Positions 18,847 to 28,396 of a stretch of DNA of 64,000 nt are shown here, piece by piece (position 1 is the first letter of the stretch; each line of letters opens with the position of its first letter). Source of the stretch: Beduini massiliensis (GTDB lineage: Bacteria > Bacillota_I > Bacilli_A > Erysipelotrichales > Coprobacillaceae). Location of the stretch: contig NZ_CDPP01000004.1 in the NCBI RefSeq assembly GCF_000829905.1, forward strand, positions 148,001-212,000. The letters run 5' to 3'. A program made the position numbers and the translations under genes. The notes below the pieces were generated by a model. That model was not told the origin of the DNA and searched no databases. It saw only the letters and a program-made list of their open reading frames with translations.

Positions 18847-19735
18847 GGTCTTCCTCCCCTGCTATAATATATGATGATTTCTTTGTTTCTATCACCATAA
18901 AATAGACAGGTAAGGTAAATACGACCAAATATATATTAATAATCCTCAATGCGATAAAAACCACCAGCATTTTTAAGAGATTATAACGATGGGTACGATA
19001 AAAGTACAGATCAAAAAGTGCCAACAACAATAAGGGAATTAAAATGATCGGATTATACACCAAGCATAAGACCATAATTCCATAAAAGATAATATTACCG
19101 ACGATTGGGATCAAGGAAACAATTCCCAATAAACTGATAATTAATGCGTAAGGCTGCTTAATCGCAAGCATCAGTAATAAAACCAGCCCCAGTCGAATAA
19201 GAATATGAAGAACAAGGGCATAGAAGTATTCAATAAAATCATAATAACGGCTCAATAATTTATTATGATGAGGAATGCGGTAATAAATTTTTGCCACCAT
19301 TCCTTCATCAAAGAGATAAAACAAACTGATAACAGCGGCATTCATGATGCCCATTAAAACTTGCGAAGACAACTGCAAGGATGTAAATACCTGCTTATTC
19401 ATCTTAAATAGATCAATATGGAAAAATGCCAAGAAGCGATAAAAATCATTGATCAGATGTGGTAATGTCACCAGGATACAAGTGACAAAGGCAAATACCA
19501 ATCCTAAATAGATAAGTAATATCACAAGCATCTTTAATACTTTGGAATGAATATGCGCAATCACCGGATAAATCAGGGATGCTAAGATAAAGCCAAAAAC
19601 AAAGGGGCTTAATACTTTAAACAAAGTAGAAAAAAGCGTTGTAAAGAGTGGACTTAATAAATACCCAACACATAATAAGAGAAAAAGCAAAGCACCATTA
19701 ATCAGTAAATAAACGTACTGATTATATTTATGCAT
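18833..19735 (-). CDS. AI-2E/PerM family-like membrane protein
   Basis: A 300-residue protein with about eight hydrophobic segments. The C-terminal motif IVSLIPIVGNIIFYGI resembles the conserved NFIPYVGPIIG-type segment of AI-2E (PerM) transporters. It is inserted between minD and spoIVFA, overlapping minD by 8 bases and the spoIVFA start by 14, so it is translated with them. Family members include sporulation protein YtvI. A role in spore development is therefore a reasonable but unproven inference. Confidence 0.7.
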   Translation of the reverse strand: MHKYNQYVYLLINGALLFLLLCVGYLLSPLFTTLFSTLFKVLSPFVFGFILASLIYPVIAHIHSKVLKMLVILLIYLGLVFAFVTCILVTLPHLINDFYRFLAFFHIDLFKMNKQVFTSLQLSSQVLMGIMNAAVISLFYLFDEGMVAKIYYRIPHHNKLLSRYYDFIEYFYALVLHILIRLGLVLLLMLAIKQPYALIISLLGIVSLIPIVGNIIFYGIMVLCLVYNPIILIPLLLLALFDLYFYRTHRYNLLKMLVVFIALRIINIYLVVFTLPVYFMVIETKKSSYIIAGEEDHERR

Positions 19736-20513
19736 GTATCTTGAATAGTTTCTTCAAGAAAGTTTGCTTTTTGAGTGTGGCAAATGGAATGCTTTTTCCT
19801 TCTATTCTTCCTACAATATTCATAAAGCAACGATGGATATCCGATTGCTTGTTCATAAACAACGGAACCCCTTTATTATTTGCCTCAATCATCAAATGGT
19901 CTTCAAACACGATACCTAAAATCGGTAAAGACAGAATTTCTTTAGCGTCATCAATATTGAGTGAACGCTGTTTTTCAATATCCTCCTGATTCACTTTATT
20001 GATGACCATCGAAATATTATGAACGCCTTCTTTCATCAATAAGCCTACTACACGATCCGCATCACGAAGACTGGCAATATCTAGATTAACCACAAGAATC
20101 GCTTCTTGCACAAGTGAGATAGCATAATTGAATCCTTTTTCCACTCCTGCCGGACTATCAATGATGATATAATCGAAATCTTTTTTTATGACATTGATAA
20201 TATTTTTCATATGATCGCTGTTAATATCTTCAAACTGCAGTGACTTACATGCCGGTAATAAAGATAATGATTTATAACGTTTATCCTTTACTAAAGCCTG
20301 TTCAATGGTACATTTTCCATCGATTACATCCTGCATGTCATACAATGTTCTGTTTTCCAGACCCAGCATTACATCCAGGTTTTTTAAGCCAAAGTCCGCA
20401 TCGATCAGACAGACTTTATAATTATGCTCGCTTAATGCGTAGGCTAGATTGACACTTACGCTGCTTTTTCCGACACCACCTTTTCCTGAAGTTACTACTA
20501 TTGTCTTAGCCAT
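19728..20513 (-). CDS. minD: Septum site-determining ATPase MinD
   Basis: ParA-type ATPase of 261 residues. The deviant Walker A is TSGKGGVGKSSVSVNLAYAL, the Walker B region is DYIIIDSPAGVEKGF, and the C-terminus (TLKKQTFLKKLFKIHA) is the amphipathic membrane-targeting helix. With MinC it blocks division at the poles. It follows minC by 4 bases. No minE is seen; a DivIVA/MinJ-type system would be expected elsewhere. Confidence 0.96.
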   Translation of the reverse strand: MAKTIVVTSGKGGVGKSSVSVNLAYALSEHNYKVCLIDADFGLKNLDVMLGLENRTLYDMQDVIDGKCTIEQALVKDKRYKSLSLLPACKSLQFEDINSDHMKNIINVIKKDFDYIIIDSPAGVEKGFNYAISLVQEAILVVNLDIASLRDADRVVGLLMKEGVHNISMVINKVNQEDIEKQRSLNIDDAKEILSLPILGIVFEDHLMIEANNKGVPLFMNKQSDIHRCFMNIVGRIEGKSIPFATLKKQTFLKKLFKIHA

Positions 20514-20517
20514 ATTT

Positions 20518-21102
20518 TTACCCCCTACTATTTTTATTTATGTATTGTTGATCTAACATATGGATTTGATCATTTTTATAATAGAATAATGATAAAGTGA
20601 AGATTGTCACATCTTGCCATAATCGATTAAAAATGCTGATTCTTGCATGATTAGCACTAGAAAGGTTGATTGTTGAATCTTTTGCCAAGGCTTCAATCGC
20701 ACCTTCTACTTTTCCAATAATATAAATATTCTTATTTCCGCGTACAATCGCTCCGACATGAACATTACCGATGACTAATAAATCCTGATTATCAGCCTCT
20801 ATTACTTCTCCGTTGTAAATATCTTTTTCAACTAATTTCATCGTACGTCCTTCAAGCTGTTCCTTGATGCCGCCAAACAATACTTTTTGACTGCCATAAA
20901 GCATGTCGAGTAGACAACACATTTCTTTATTCGATAAAATTCGGCTCTTTAAATCAAAAAAAGCCTTCGGAAAATAGCCGTGTGTCGTTTTCGGCAAAGA
21001 ATCCAAAATGCTTTTTAAGTCTTCCAATATGCAATTAAACTGAACTTGTTCATTAAGTTCAAAATACAAATAATCATTGATTCCCTTAATTTTTACATTC
21101 AT
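20518..21102 (-). CDS. minC: Septum inhibitor MinC
   Basis: About 194 residues. The N-terminal domain begins MNVKIKGINDYLYFEL, and the C-terminal beta-helical domain contains NVHVGAIVRGNKNIYIIGKVEGAI and HARISIFNRLWQ. The start at ATG 21102 is preceded by AGGAGAAGAGCGT and overlaps the mreD stop by 4 bases; an upstream in-frame reading would lie inside mreD. Order mreC-mreD-minC-minD as in Bacillus. Confidence 0.93.
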   Translation of the reverse strand: MNVKIKGINDYLYFELNEQVQFNCILEDLKSILDSLPKTTHGYFPKAFFDLKSRILSNKEMCCLLDMLYGSQKVLFGGIKEQLEGRTMKLVEKDIYNGEVIEADNQDLLVIGNVHVGAIVRGNKNIYIIGKVEGAIEALAKDSTINLSSANHARISIFNRLWQDVTIFTLSLFYYKNDQIHMLDQQYINKNSRG

Positions 21103-21626
21103 ACGCTCTTCTCCTGAAATTTTCGTGATATCCATTTATAACCATAAAACACGAAAACAAACAGGATCGAATTTAATACTAAAGTCGGCAATAATCGCAG
21201 AGTCAGATATTTCAAGACACCCAGTTTGGTTACCTGTGATATGATCATCATTATATATATCACAACCTCTTGAAAGATTATTGTCGAAAAAATAAAAATA
21301 TATGATTCTATGAAAGAATAAGAAGAATATTTCATATATTTACGTCCAAAATAGGCCACCACGCAATAAATGAGAATATAAATAAACAAAGAATCGGCAT
21401 ATAAAATAGAATAGTAGCCCCCCGCTATTACCGCATAAGGCAGATATTCTTCATCTTTAAGTTCATTATTAATCAAGGTAAACATCATCAGTCCCATACA
21501 GCTGATCAGCATCGGACTTGACTTGGTAAAATCAAAAGGGAGAAAGAAACTCAGTACACTATCCAGCATGAATGCCAGCCAAAGAAGGAGTATACGGGGA
21601 AAATGTTTACTATTCACCTGCATCAC
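21099..21626 (-). CDS. mreD: Rod shape-determining membrane protein MreD
   Basis: A 175-residue protein with about five membrane segments, including SVLSFFLPFDFTKSSPMLISC. It partners MreC in the elongasome. Overlaps mreC by 17 bases and minC by 4. Sequence of MreD is weakly conserved; the position is decisive. Confidence 0.87.
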   Translation of the reverse strand: MMQVNSKHFPRILLLWLAFMLDSVLSFFLPFDFTKSSPMLISCMGLMMFTLINNELKDEEYLPYAVIAGGYYSILYADSLFIYILIYCVVAYFGRKYMKYSSYSFIESYIFIFSTIIFQEVVIYIMMIISQVTKLGVLKYLTLRLLPTLVLNSILFVFVFYGYKWISRKFQEKSV

Positions 21627-22461
21627 TCCTTTGCAGGACAGTTACATAATTTAAGTCATTAAAACTGCTGGAAGGTGTTGCGTATATCTTCGGTAAGATT
21701 TGATCTTCAGGAACTATATGGCTTTCGACATAGCCGATGAGAATCCCTCGCGGAGAAATCCCCCCTAAACCGGAAGTAAAGATTTCGGTTCCGATTTCTA
21801 CCTCGATCTGTTCGATCATATCAATGACAAAACATTTCTTTTCTACATCATATTCTTTCAGCATGCCATAAGCATATTCTTCGGAATCTTTCTTTTTTAT
21901 CATGATCGGTACCTGAGAAGCATTATTTTCAGAAGTCAGCAAGGTCACGGTTGATGTCAATTCACTGACAGAGGTAATCTTTCCGATCATTCCACTGCTG
22001 CTCATGACTACCAGTCCTTCTTCAATACCGTTTTGAGACCCGACACTGATCATTAATTTATTATTCCAACTTTCCACATCACGGGAAATCACCGAAGCAT
22101 TCTTTGCCTTGAAATCGGTTGGCAGATTTTCTATTCCGGTTAAGTCTTTTAAATCTTGATTTTCTTTCGTAAGTATTTCATTTTGTCCGGAAACCGCAGC
22201 ATAATCATCCAAAGCTGCACGCAAACGCTCATTTTCTTCATACACATTTCGCATTGAGACATACTCATCTTTCAAGTCAGAAAAGAATTGCAATGGACGT
22301 TTAATACAATAATATTCAATAGATTGAAACGTTTCTTTCAGCACTTGTTCAAAAGCAGTATTCTTTCTGCCAAAAAACAGTCCCACAAAAGACAATGTCA
22401 TAATCCCAATAACGATTGCCCATAATATCTTTTTTTGTATTGCTTTCTTTCTTTCTCTCAT
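21610..22461 (-). CDS. mreC: Rod shape-determining protein MreC
   Basis: A 283-residue bitopic protein: N-terminal membrane helix (ILWAIVIGIMTLSFVGLFFG), a coiled coil at about residues 60-105, and the MreC beta-domain with ISVGSQNGIEEGLVVMSSSGMIGKI and the C-terminal ISPRGILIGYVE. It organises lateral wall synthesis. mreB, normally immediately upstream, is not in this window; a ChbG-type deacetylase gene and terminator occupy the place. Confidence 0.93.
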   Translation of the reverse strand: MRERKKAIQKKILWAIVIGIMTLSFVGLFFGRKNTAFEQVLKETFQSIEYYCIKRPLQFFSDLKDEYVSMRNVYEENERLRAALDDYAAVSGQNEILTKENQDLKDLTGIENLPTDFKAKNASVISRDVESWNNKLMISVGSQNGIEEGLVVMSSSGMIGKITSVSELTSTVTLLTSENNASQVPIMIKKKDSEEYAYGMLKEYDVEKKCFVIDMIEQIEVEIGTEIFTSGLGGISPRGILIGYVESHIVPEDQILPKIYATPSSSFNDLNYVTVLQRSDAGE

Positions 22462-22549
22462 CGCCCGTACCTCTCATTCATTCAATTCTATATTATACCA
22501 TAGTCCCTCTAAAATAAAATATTTTTTATAATTAACTTATTTTCCCAAA

Positions 22550-22589
22550 ATAAAAAGCAGTGAGGATGATAATGATCCGATCACTGCTT
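22550..22589 (-). terminator. Terminator after the ChbG-type deacetylase gene
   Basis: Nine-base arms AAGCAGTGA/TCACTGCTT around a 17-base loop, followed on the minus strand by TTTTATTTT. Thus mreCD-minCD must have their own promoter. Confidence 0.8.
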
Positions 22590-22597
22590 CTAAACTA

Positions 22598-23395
22598 TTA
22601 TTTTTTTAATGGGTGATTTGGCAAATCACGATAAGTAATCAATTCGATTTGATTATCTTTAATCCATTGTTTTACCTCATCACTGAGCATTGCCGCTAAA
22701 TCTTTTGTACGAATGATTGTAAATGAAGATACATCAAATAATGGCGCATCTACATAACCACAATGCGATATAATCGCTCCGTATTCACTGTTTAAAATTC
22801 CCATTTTATCATGAATAATAAAGTCTTTCGTATCTGTTTTCATTTGGTCTTCAATTCCAAAAGGAACTGTATACCAACTGTTGCTTCCACGATCGATATG
22901 ATTGCATTCCATGAATCCACGACTTGTTCCGACACCATATTTTTCCATCATCGCATCCTGCATTTTAAAAACAGTAGGAGATGAATAAGCATGTCCATGT
23001 AAATATTCCGGCAGTTTGCCGTTTAATTCAATAAATTTTTCAATCTGTGCTTCCGCCTCAATCATCACTTCATCTAAATGAGCACTTAAATGATCATGAT
23101 TTTCACATTTTTCATCCATCGCTCTTCTTTCACGTGAAGAGTAAAAATAGCCATTTTCTTTGATTAATGATGGTACTTTACTAGGGTCAGCACATGGTTT
23201 CCCGGCTACTAGATTAAGATCAATCCCTAAACATACATCAGGGCATTCTTTGATCATCTCTGCCGCTTTTTTAGAAGAAGGCATATTGGTGAACATCCCA
23301 GTACATTTGATTACCCCTTCTTTAATTCCTTTAATAATACCGCAGGCTACAGCTTCAGTAATTCCATAATCGTCTGATTGAATAATTAATTTCAT
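22598..23395 (-). CDS. ChbG/HpnK (YdjC) family carbohydrate deacetylase
   Basis: A 265-residue protein. Metal-binding Asp residues are in QSDDYGITEAVACGI at the N-terminus, and histidine-containing segments ENHDHLSAHLDE and LHGHAYSSP match the YdjC fold, which removes acetyl groups from N-acetylglucosamine-containing oligosaccharides. It is a single gene with its own terminator, lying where mreB is expected. Substrate could be chitooligosaccharide or a cell-wall fragment. Confidence 0.85.
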   Translation of the reverse strand: MKLIIQSDDYGITEAVACGIIKGIKEGVIKCTGMFTNMPSSKKAAEMIKECPDVCLGIDLNLVAGKPCADPSKVPSLIKENGYFYSSRERRAMDEKCENHDHLSAHLDEVMIEAEAQIEKFIELNGKLPEYLHGHAYSSPTVFKMQDAMMEKYGVGTSRGFMECNHIDRGSNSWYTVPFGIEDQMKTDTKDFIIHDKMGILNSEYGAIISHCGYVDAPLFDVSSFTIIRTKDLAAMLSDEVKQWIKDNQIELITYRDLPNHPLKK

Positions 23396-23459
23396 CCTTT
23401 TTCCCTCACTTTCTATCTATTATAATGGTAGCACTCGAATCTGTTTGCACTCAATACAT

Positions 23460-23490
23460 TAAAATGCCACATCTGCCATGGCAAATCTGT
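23460..23490 (-). terminator. Palindrome and possible terminator after radC
   Basis: A perfect core TGCCATGGCA extends with mismatches to 11-base arms. On the minus strand TGCCA/TGGCA arms are followed by TTTTAATG. Weak as a terminator; an operator for the next gene is an alternative. Confidence 0.35.
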
Positions 23491-24164
23491 CACATCAAAT
23501 GATTCGCCTTTAAACTGTAATAGTTTTCCTGACCGATAATAATGTGATCTAAAATAGGGATTGCCATCATTTCACCAATCTCTACTAATTTTTTTGTCAT
23601 GATAATATCTTCTTTTGAAGGGGTGGGATTACCACTTGGATGATTATGTACACAAATCACTGCGGCACAATTACTTAAAACGGCTTCTTTAAAAATATCA
23701 CGTGGATGAACGATACTCATATTCAAAGTTCCGATAAAAAGCAGTTTTTCTTTAATGATCTGATTCTTTGTATTTAGAAATAAAGCATAAAATTTTTCCT
23801 GCTGTTCAAATTTTAGTTTAGCACCAATGTATTCATAGACTTCTCGTGCAGTTTGCACCGTTGTGCTCTCAGTAAATTTAATCTGCTGCAAGCGTTTTGC
23901 CAATTCAATACAGCCTAAAATTTCTAACGCCTTTGCCTGCTTGATGCCTTTAATCTCGATGAGGTCTGATAAAGTAATCAAAACGAGCTGATTAAAGCCC
24001 CCTGCTTCGTTAATGATGCGCTGTGACAGCATCAATGCAGATTCTTCTTTCGTCCCACAACGAATCAGCAAAGCCAGCAATTCCACGTGAGAAAGCGACT
24101 CTATGCCAAAATGCAAAGCTTTTTCACGTGGCCGATCACTGTTTGCCATTTCTCTGATAATCAT
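23490..24164 (-). CDS. radC: RadC family JAB/MPN-domain protein
   Basis: A 224-residue protein with an N-terminal helix-hairpin-helix region (ESLSHVELLALLIRCGT; LSDLIEIKGIKQAKALEI) and a C-terminal JAB metalloprotease-like domain whose metal motif is VCVHNHPSGNPTPSKEDI. Its biochemical role is unsettled despite the name. It overlaps the SPOR gene by 4 bases and corresponds to the radC that precedes mreB in Bacillus. Confidence 0.95.
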   Translation of the reverse strand: MIIREMANSDRPREKALHFGIESLSHVELLALLIRCGTKEESALMLSQRIINEAGGFNQLVLITLSDLIEIKGIKQAKALEILGCIELAKRLQQIKFTESTTVQTAREVYEYIGAKLKFEQQEKFYALFLNTKNQIIKEKLLFIGTLNMSIVHPRDIFKEAVLSNCAAVICVHNHPSGNPTPSKEDIIMTKKLVEIGEMMAIPILDHIIIGQENYYSLKANHLM

Positions 24165-24547
24165 CCGTTTCCCTCTAAAAAGGCAAGCATCGTATCCACA
24201 GATAATGGCGCACTGCCCGTATATGTGTAATCTCTTTTCACATTTGAAATCTGCTGACTGCTAAGAGACTGCATTTCATTGGAAATTTCCTGCTCATCGG
24301 TTGATAAACAACTTAATACATAAATCAATCCATCCTTCTTATAAGTATAGGGGGTATGTCCGTTACTTTGCAGTTTGGTGACCATCTCATCCGCATTATC
24401 CTGGGTGGAGAAGGCACCTACCTGTACTACATAGAAGGTTTGATTATACTGCTTAACAAACTGTTTGCATGCCACGACATACAAACTGCCAAAAACAATG
24501 GTGAGAACGGCTGCCATGAATACGACGAATCTTCTTTTTTTAATCAT
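24161..24547 (-). CDS. SPOR-domain membrane protein, SpoIIB-like
   Basis: A 128-residue protein: basic start MIKKRRF, one membrane helix (about residues 8-26), then a SPOR domain (YVVQVGAFSTQDNADEMVTKL...YVLSC) that binds denuded peptidoglycan at septa. B. subtilis spoIIB, also a membrane-anchored SPOR protein, lies upstream of radC, so this is probably its shorter counterpart. GGAGGAATAAAAG precedes the start. Confidence 0.75.
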   Translation of the reverse strand: MIKKRRFVVFMAAVLTIVFGSLYVVACKQFVKQYNQTFYVVQVGAFSTQDNADEMVTKLQSNGHTPYTYKKDGLIYVLSCLSTDEQEISNEMQSLSSQQISNVKRDYTYTGSAPLSVDTMLAFLEGNG

Positions 24548-24596
24548 CTTTTATTCCTCCCCTATACTCTATGAACAGAAAAAAGAGAATATGCTG

Positions 24597-24620
24597 AATA
24601 AAAGCTAAAAATCATTTAGC
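24597..24620 (-). terminator. Terminator after the double-glycine peptide cluster
   Basis: Arms GCTAAA/TTTAGC with 5-base loop, followed on the minus strand by TTTTATT. Begins at the stop of the third peptide. Confidence 0.6.
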
Positions 24621-24774
24621 GCCACTCAATCGAAATGATATTTGGGATTGAAAGACGTCCGGCATTTGAGGTGATAATCTTATAGATAGCCCCACCAATA
24701 GCGATATATAGAATATACGTTAAAAAACCACCGCCATCAATGGCTTCCATATCATTCATAGATAACTCATTCAT
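24616..24774 (-). CDS. Double-glycine leader peptide 3 (bacteriocin-like)
   Basis: A 52-residue precursor with leader MNELSMNDMEAIDGG and a hydrophobic 37-residue core starting GFLTYILYIAIGGAIYKI. The leader, ending GG after an acidic/hydrophobic pattern, is the type cut by C39-peptidase ABC exporters. GGGGGTGAAACA lies before ATG 24774, and a longer in-frame reading would include that site. The core has a GxxxG-like IGGAI patch. Third of three tandem peptide genes. No exporter is in the window. Confidence 0.75.
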   Translation of the reverse strand: MNELSMNDMEAIDGGGFLTYILYIAIGGAIYKIITSNAGRLSIPNIISIEWR

Positions 24775-24778
24775 TGTT

Positions 24779-24889
24779 TCACCCCCTAAAATAAACACAG
24801 CGTTTTAAAATCAACCAAATTGTTTCAAAAAAGACATGACCTGATCCCCCATTTAAAGTGAACAGTTCTTCTTTCTTTAATTCTTTCAT
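24779..24889 (-). CDS. Double-glycine leader peptide 2 (bacteriocin-like)
   Basis: A 36-residue precursor: leader MKELKKEELFTLNGG, core SGHVFFETIWLILKRCVYFRG (split here at the GG). Its ATG overlaps the stop of peptide 1 in TAATG, so it is translated by coupling, and its own end contains the ribosome-binding site of peptide 3. The leader shares the MKEL start with peptide 1. A single Cys is in the core. Confidence 0.65.
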   Translation of the reverse strand: MKELKKEELFTLNGGSGHVFFETIWLILKRCVYFRG

Positions 24890-25035
24890 TACAGCCATCT
24901 CCCAAAATCTTGAGCTTTGAAATAACCGCGTTCACACATGTACTGATAAAACAAGTAACTGCAAGCCAACACAGCAAAAATTTCAAAAAATCCTCCGTCA
25001 GCTTCCTGCATCTGCTGTAGATTTAATTCTTTCAT
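24889..25035 (-). CDS. Double-glycine leader peptide 1 (bacteriocin-like)
   Basis: A 48-residue precursor: leader MKELNLQQMQEADGG and a core beginning FFEIFAVLACSYLFYQYMC and ending in a more polar tail. AGGAGG lies 6 bases before ATG 25035. It is the first gene of a three-peptide unit located between the valS terminator and the SPOR gene. The core carries two cysteines eight residues apart that could form a disulphide. Function (bacteriocin or signal) is inferred from the leader only. Confidence 0.72.
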   Translation of the reverse strand: MKELNLQQMQEADGGFFEIFAVLACSYLFYQYMCERGYFKAQDFGRWL

Positions 25036-25087
25036 GTTTTCCTCCTTTCCTTCCCCACTTTTACTATACTGTCCTTTCTTTCAGCAT

Positions 25088-25120
25088 ACTAAAAAGGATA
25101 GAGAACATCTCTCTACCCTT
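25088..25120 (-). terminator. Terminator after valS
   Basis: Eleven-bp stem (AAGGATAGAGA with TCTCTACCCTT, one wobble) and a 5-base loop, then TTTTT on the minus strand. The peptide genes downstream therefore need their own promoter; TATAGT lies shortly after the hairpin, about 30 bases before peptide 1. Confidence 0.85.
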
Positions 25121-27746
25121 GTGTCATTTGTTTTAATTGTGCATTAACTGCTTCATATTTTTTACGATAATCTTCCAGTTTTTCTTTTTCTGCTTCGATC
25201 TTAGCTGCCGGTGCTTTTGCCACAAAGTTCGGATTTGCCAGCATTCCTTCACAGCGTTTGATTTCTCCTGTTAATTTATTCAATTCTTTTTCAAGTTTTT
25301 GCTTTTCTTCTTCAAAATCAATTAAACCGGCTAAAGATACTTGAATTCTATTTCCGCCTTTAATGGTCGCCGTCGCAACATCTTTAGAAGCCACTTCAAC
25401 GCTTGTACCGTCACTGATTGCATTGCAAAGCTTTTTCACAAAAGGAGCATAAGCTTCCAAACGTTTTGCCAACTGATCATCAGAAGAAATGATCATATAA
25501 TGGATCTCATTTGCATTTTTAATCGTATAGTTCGCTCGGATTTCACGAATTCCGGTTACGATATCAATGAGATAAGCCACTTCTTCTTCCACTTTGGCTA
25601 AGTTAAATTCTTCTTTAGCGTTCGGCCAGTCTTCGATACAGATAGACTCTTTGGCATGCGGAATTGACTGATAAATTTCTTCTGTCACGAATGGCATGAA
25701 CGGGTGAAGAAGTTTAACTATCGCGTTCAATACATAAACCAATGTATGAACTGTCGCTGTTTTTTCCTGCTCATTATCACTATTTAAGCTTACTTTTGAT
25801 AATTCGATATACCAAGAACAAAAATCATCCCAGATAAATTTATAAAGTTCACTGCCTACATTCACAAATTCATATTTATCCATCTGTTCATCGACAACTT
25901 TAATCACTGAATTCAATCTTGATAAAATCCAACGATCGGCAATATTTAAGTTTTCTAAAGTAATATCCTGATATTCTAAGTCTTCTGGTGTATTCATCAA
26001 TACGAAACGTGCGGCATTCCATATTTTATTGATAAAATTCCATGTGGATTCCATCTTTTCTGGAACATAACGAAGGTCCATTCCCGGTGCTGAGTTCGTA
26101 GTAAGATAGAAACGCAGAGCGTCGGCTCCATACTGATCGATAACGTCCATTGGATCAACACCGTTTCCTAACGATTTCGACATTTTTCTTCCTTCCGCAT
26201 CTCTGATCAATCCGTGAATCAAAACATCTTGGAACGGTCTTTGATCCGTAAACTCTAAGGACTGAAACATCATACGACTTACCCAGAAGAAAATGATATC
26301 ATACGCTGTCACCAATACATTAGTCGGGAAATAGCGTTTATATAACTCATTTTCTTCGTCCGGCCAATTCAATGTACTAAATGGCCACAAAGCACTTGAG
26401 AACCACGTATCTAAAACATCTTCATCCTGAATCCAATTTTCTTGATCCTTTGGATCTTCCATCCCTACATAGATTTCTCCGGTATCTTTATGATACCATG
26501 CCGGAACTTGATGTCCCCACCATAATTGACGAGAGATACACCAATCTTCAATATTATCCATCCATTGTGTCACTGTTTTTTCAAAACGTTCCGGTACAAA
26601 GTTCACTTTCCCTTCTGTTTTTTGATTATCTAATAATTGTTTTGCCAAAGGTTCCATCTTGACAAACCACTGTTTTGATAAATAAGGTTCAACGATAGCA
26701 TTACTTCTTTCAGAATGTCCTACTTGATGAATATGTTTTTCAATCTTTTCCACGACACCTGCCGCTTGAAAATCAGCTACCAATGCTTTACGGCATTCAA
26801 AACGATCCATCCCTTGATATTTATGTGCCAATTCATTCATCGTTCCATCAGGATTCATACAAATCGGCATAGGCATATGATATTTTTTCCCTAATTGAAA
26901 GTCATTTGGATCATGTGCCGGCGTACATTTCATTACCGCTGTTCCAAAGTCCATATCGATATAATCATCTGCCATGATTTCTAAGGCTTCGCCATTTGCC
27001 GGATTAATTGCTTTTTTACCAATCAAATGCTGATAGCGTTCGTCCTTAGGATGAACAAAAATCGCTGTATCGGCAAACATCGTTTCCGGACGTGTGGTCG
27101 CAATGACCAATTGTTCATCGCTATCCACTAACTGATAGCGGAAGTAATACATTGCCCCTTCTACTTCTTTATGGATAACTTCAATATTCGATAAGGCCGT
27201 ACGCTGTGCCGGGTCCCAGTTAATAATACGTTCCCCTTGATAGATCAGCCCTTTTTCATAGAGGGTAACAAATACTTTACGAACAGCTTTGCTTAACCCT
27301 TCATCTAAAGTAAAACGTTCCTTACTGTAATCAAGGGATAAGCCTAATTTAGACCATTGCTGACGAATCGTAGCGGCATATTCTTCTTTCCAGTTCCAAG
27401 CTTGTTCTAGGAACTTTTCGCGACCCAGATCATAGCGTGACAATCCTGCTTCACGTAAACGTTGTTCTACTTTTGCCTGAGTGGCAATCCCGGCATGATC
27501 CATTCCCGGCAGCCATAAAGCATCATATCCCTGCAAACGTTTATAGCGAATAATCATATCCTGCAGCGTTGTATCCCAAGCATGTCCTAAATGCAGTTTC
27601 CCGGTAACATTGGGCGGTGGAATCACGATTGCATAAGGCTTTTTGCTTGTATCCCCTGCTTCAAAATATTTCTTTTCCAGCCACTTGGCATATTTTCCCT
27701 CTTCAACCAGATGATGATCATATTTTGGTGCTAATTCTTTCTTCAT
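25113..27746 (-). CDS. valS: Valyl-tRNA synthetase
   Basis: Class I synthetase, about 877 residues. The HIGH motif is in [18 protein letters not shown] is in [12 protein letters not shown], the editing domain contains [12 protein letters not shown], and the C-terminal coiled coil ([29 protein letters not shown] region) is complete. ATG 27746 is preceded by GGGGG at a good distance; an ATG two codons earlier abuts it. It lies in one transcript with a membrane-anchored protein gene behind a T-box leader. Confidence 0.97.
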   Translation of the reverse strand: MKKELAPKYDHHLVEEGKYAKWLEKKYFEAGDTSKKPYAIVIPPPNVTGKLHLGHAWDTTLQDMIIRYKRLQGYDALWLPGMDHAGIATQAKVEQRLREAGLSRYDLGREKFLEQAWNWKEEYAATIRQQWSKLGLSLDYSKERFTLDEGLSKAVRKVFVTLYEKGLIYQGERIINWDPAQRTALSNIEVIHKEVEGAMYYFRYQLVDSDEQLVIATTRPETMFADTAIFVHPKDERYQHLIGKKAINPANGEALEIMADDYIDMDFGTAVMKCTPAHDPNDFQLGKKYHMPMPICMNPDGTMNELAHKYQGMDRFECRKALVADFQAAGVVEKIEKHIHQVGHSERSNAIVEPYLSKQWFVKMEPLAKQLLDNQKTEGKVNFVPERFEKTVTQWMDNIEDWCISRQLWWGHQVPAWYHKDTGEIYVGMEDPKDQENWIQDEDVLDTWFSSALWPFSTLNWPDEENELYKRYFPTNVLVTAYDIIFFWVSRMMFQSLEFTDQRPFQDVLIHGLIRDAEGRKMSKSLGNGVDPMDVIDQYGADALRFYLTTNSAPGMDLRYVPEKMESTWNFINKIWNAARFVLMNTPEDLEYQDITLENLNIADRWILSRLNSVIKVVDEQMDKYEFVNVGSELYKFIWDDFCSWYIELSKVSLNSDNEQEKTATVHTLVYVLNAIVKLLHPFMPFVTEEIYQSIPHAKESICIEDWPNAKEEFNLAKVEEEVAYLIDIVTGIREIRANYTIKNANEIHYMIISSDDQLAKRLEAYAPFVKKLCNAISDGTSVEVASKDVATATIKGGNRIQVSLAGLIDFEEEKQKLEKELNKLTGEIKRCEGMLANPNFVAKAPAAKIEAEKEKLEDYRKKYEAVNAQLKQMTQG

Positions 27747-27756
27747 ATTCATCCCC

Positions 27757-28380
27757 CTATCCTACAAAACGTTCAGCATGGTCTTTCACATATTTCGCTA
27801 AAGCGGTTTTGTATGTTTCTGATTTAAAAATCTCTTTTAATTCTCTTGTATAATCATAGAAGTTCTTTTCTTCGACTGCTTCTTCCCCTTCTTCGTTATA
27901 CAGTTCTTCCACGACTTCATCGATATCCCGTTTATACTCTTCTTCAAACTTTAAATAAAGTGCTCTAGCTTCATTAAAAATCGCACTGCCTTCTGGCATC
28001 CCCAATTCATCAAACATAATCGGCACATATTTCACTAATTCTTTTGCACTGACAAAGAAGTCATTGACTGAATTTCTCGGTGATTCACAGACGGCTTGCA
28101 GCTGATACATCGTAAAAAACTGTTTTTCTTCTTCATTGTACTCATCCATTGCCGCTTTATAATCAGAATCAACCTTATCTAACATATGATACGTCACTGC
28201 TTCAATCGCTTCATCATCTGTCGCATTTAAAATTTGTTCTTCAGTGATCGTTTCATAAGCCGCCAATTTTTCTTGCAAATCTGCCATCTGCTGACCTTTT
28301 TGTTTTTTGTTTTTAAACATCGATACAACCATTGACGCAATAAAGAAAGCTAAAAATACCTGCAAAATTAACATTAACAT
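27757..28380 (-). CDS. Membrane-anchored protein of unknown function in the valS operon
   Basis: About 207 residues: an N-terminal membrane helix ([20 protein letters not shown]), a short basic stretch FKNKKQKG, then an acidic helical domain including [19 protein letters not shown] and [16 protein letters not shown], which vaguely recalls DMP19/DUF4375-type proteins. I choose ATG 28380 because GGAGG lies 8 bases upstream; ATG codons 5 and 2 positions earlier fall in or near that site. It lies between the T-box and valS, 10 bases before valS, so it should respond to uncharged tRNA-Val. I do not recognise a function. Confidence 0.7.
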   Translation of the reverse strand: MLMLILQVFLAFFIASMVVSMFKNKKQKGQQMADLQEKLAAYETITEEQILNATDDEAIEAVTYHMLDKVDSDYKAAMDEYNEEEKQFFTMYQLQAVCESPRNSVNDFFVSAKELVKYVPIMFDELGMPEGSAIFNEARALYLKFEEEYKRDIDEVVEELYNEEGEEAVEEKNFYDYTRELKEIFKSETYKTALAKYVKDHAERFVG

Positions 28381-28396
28381 ACTCATTTCCTCCATT

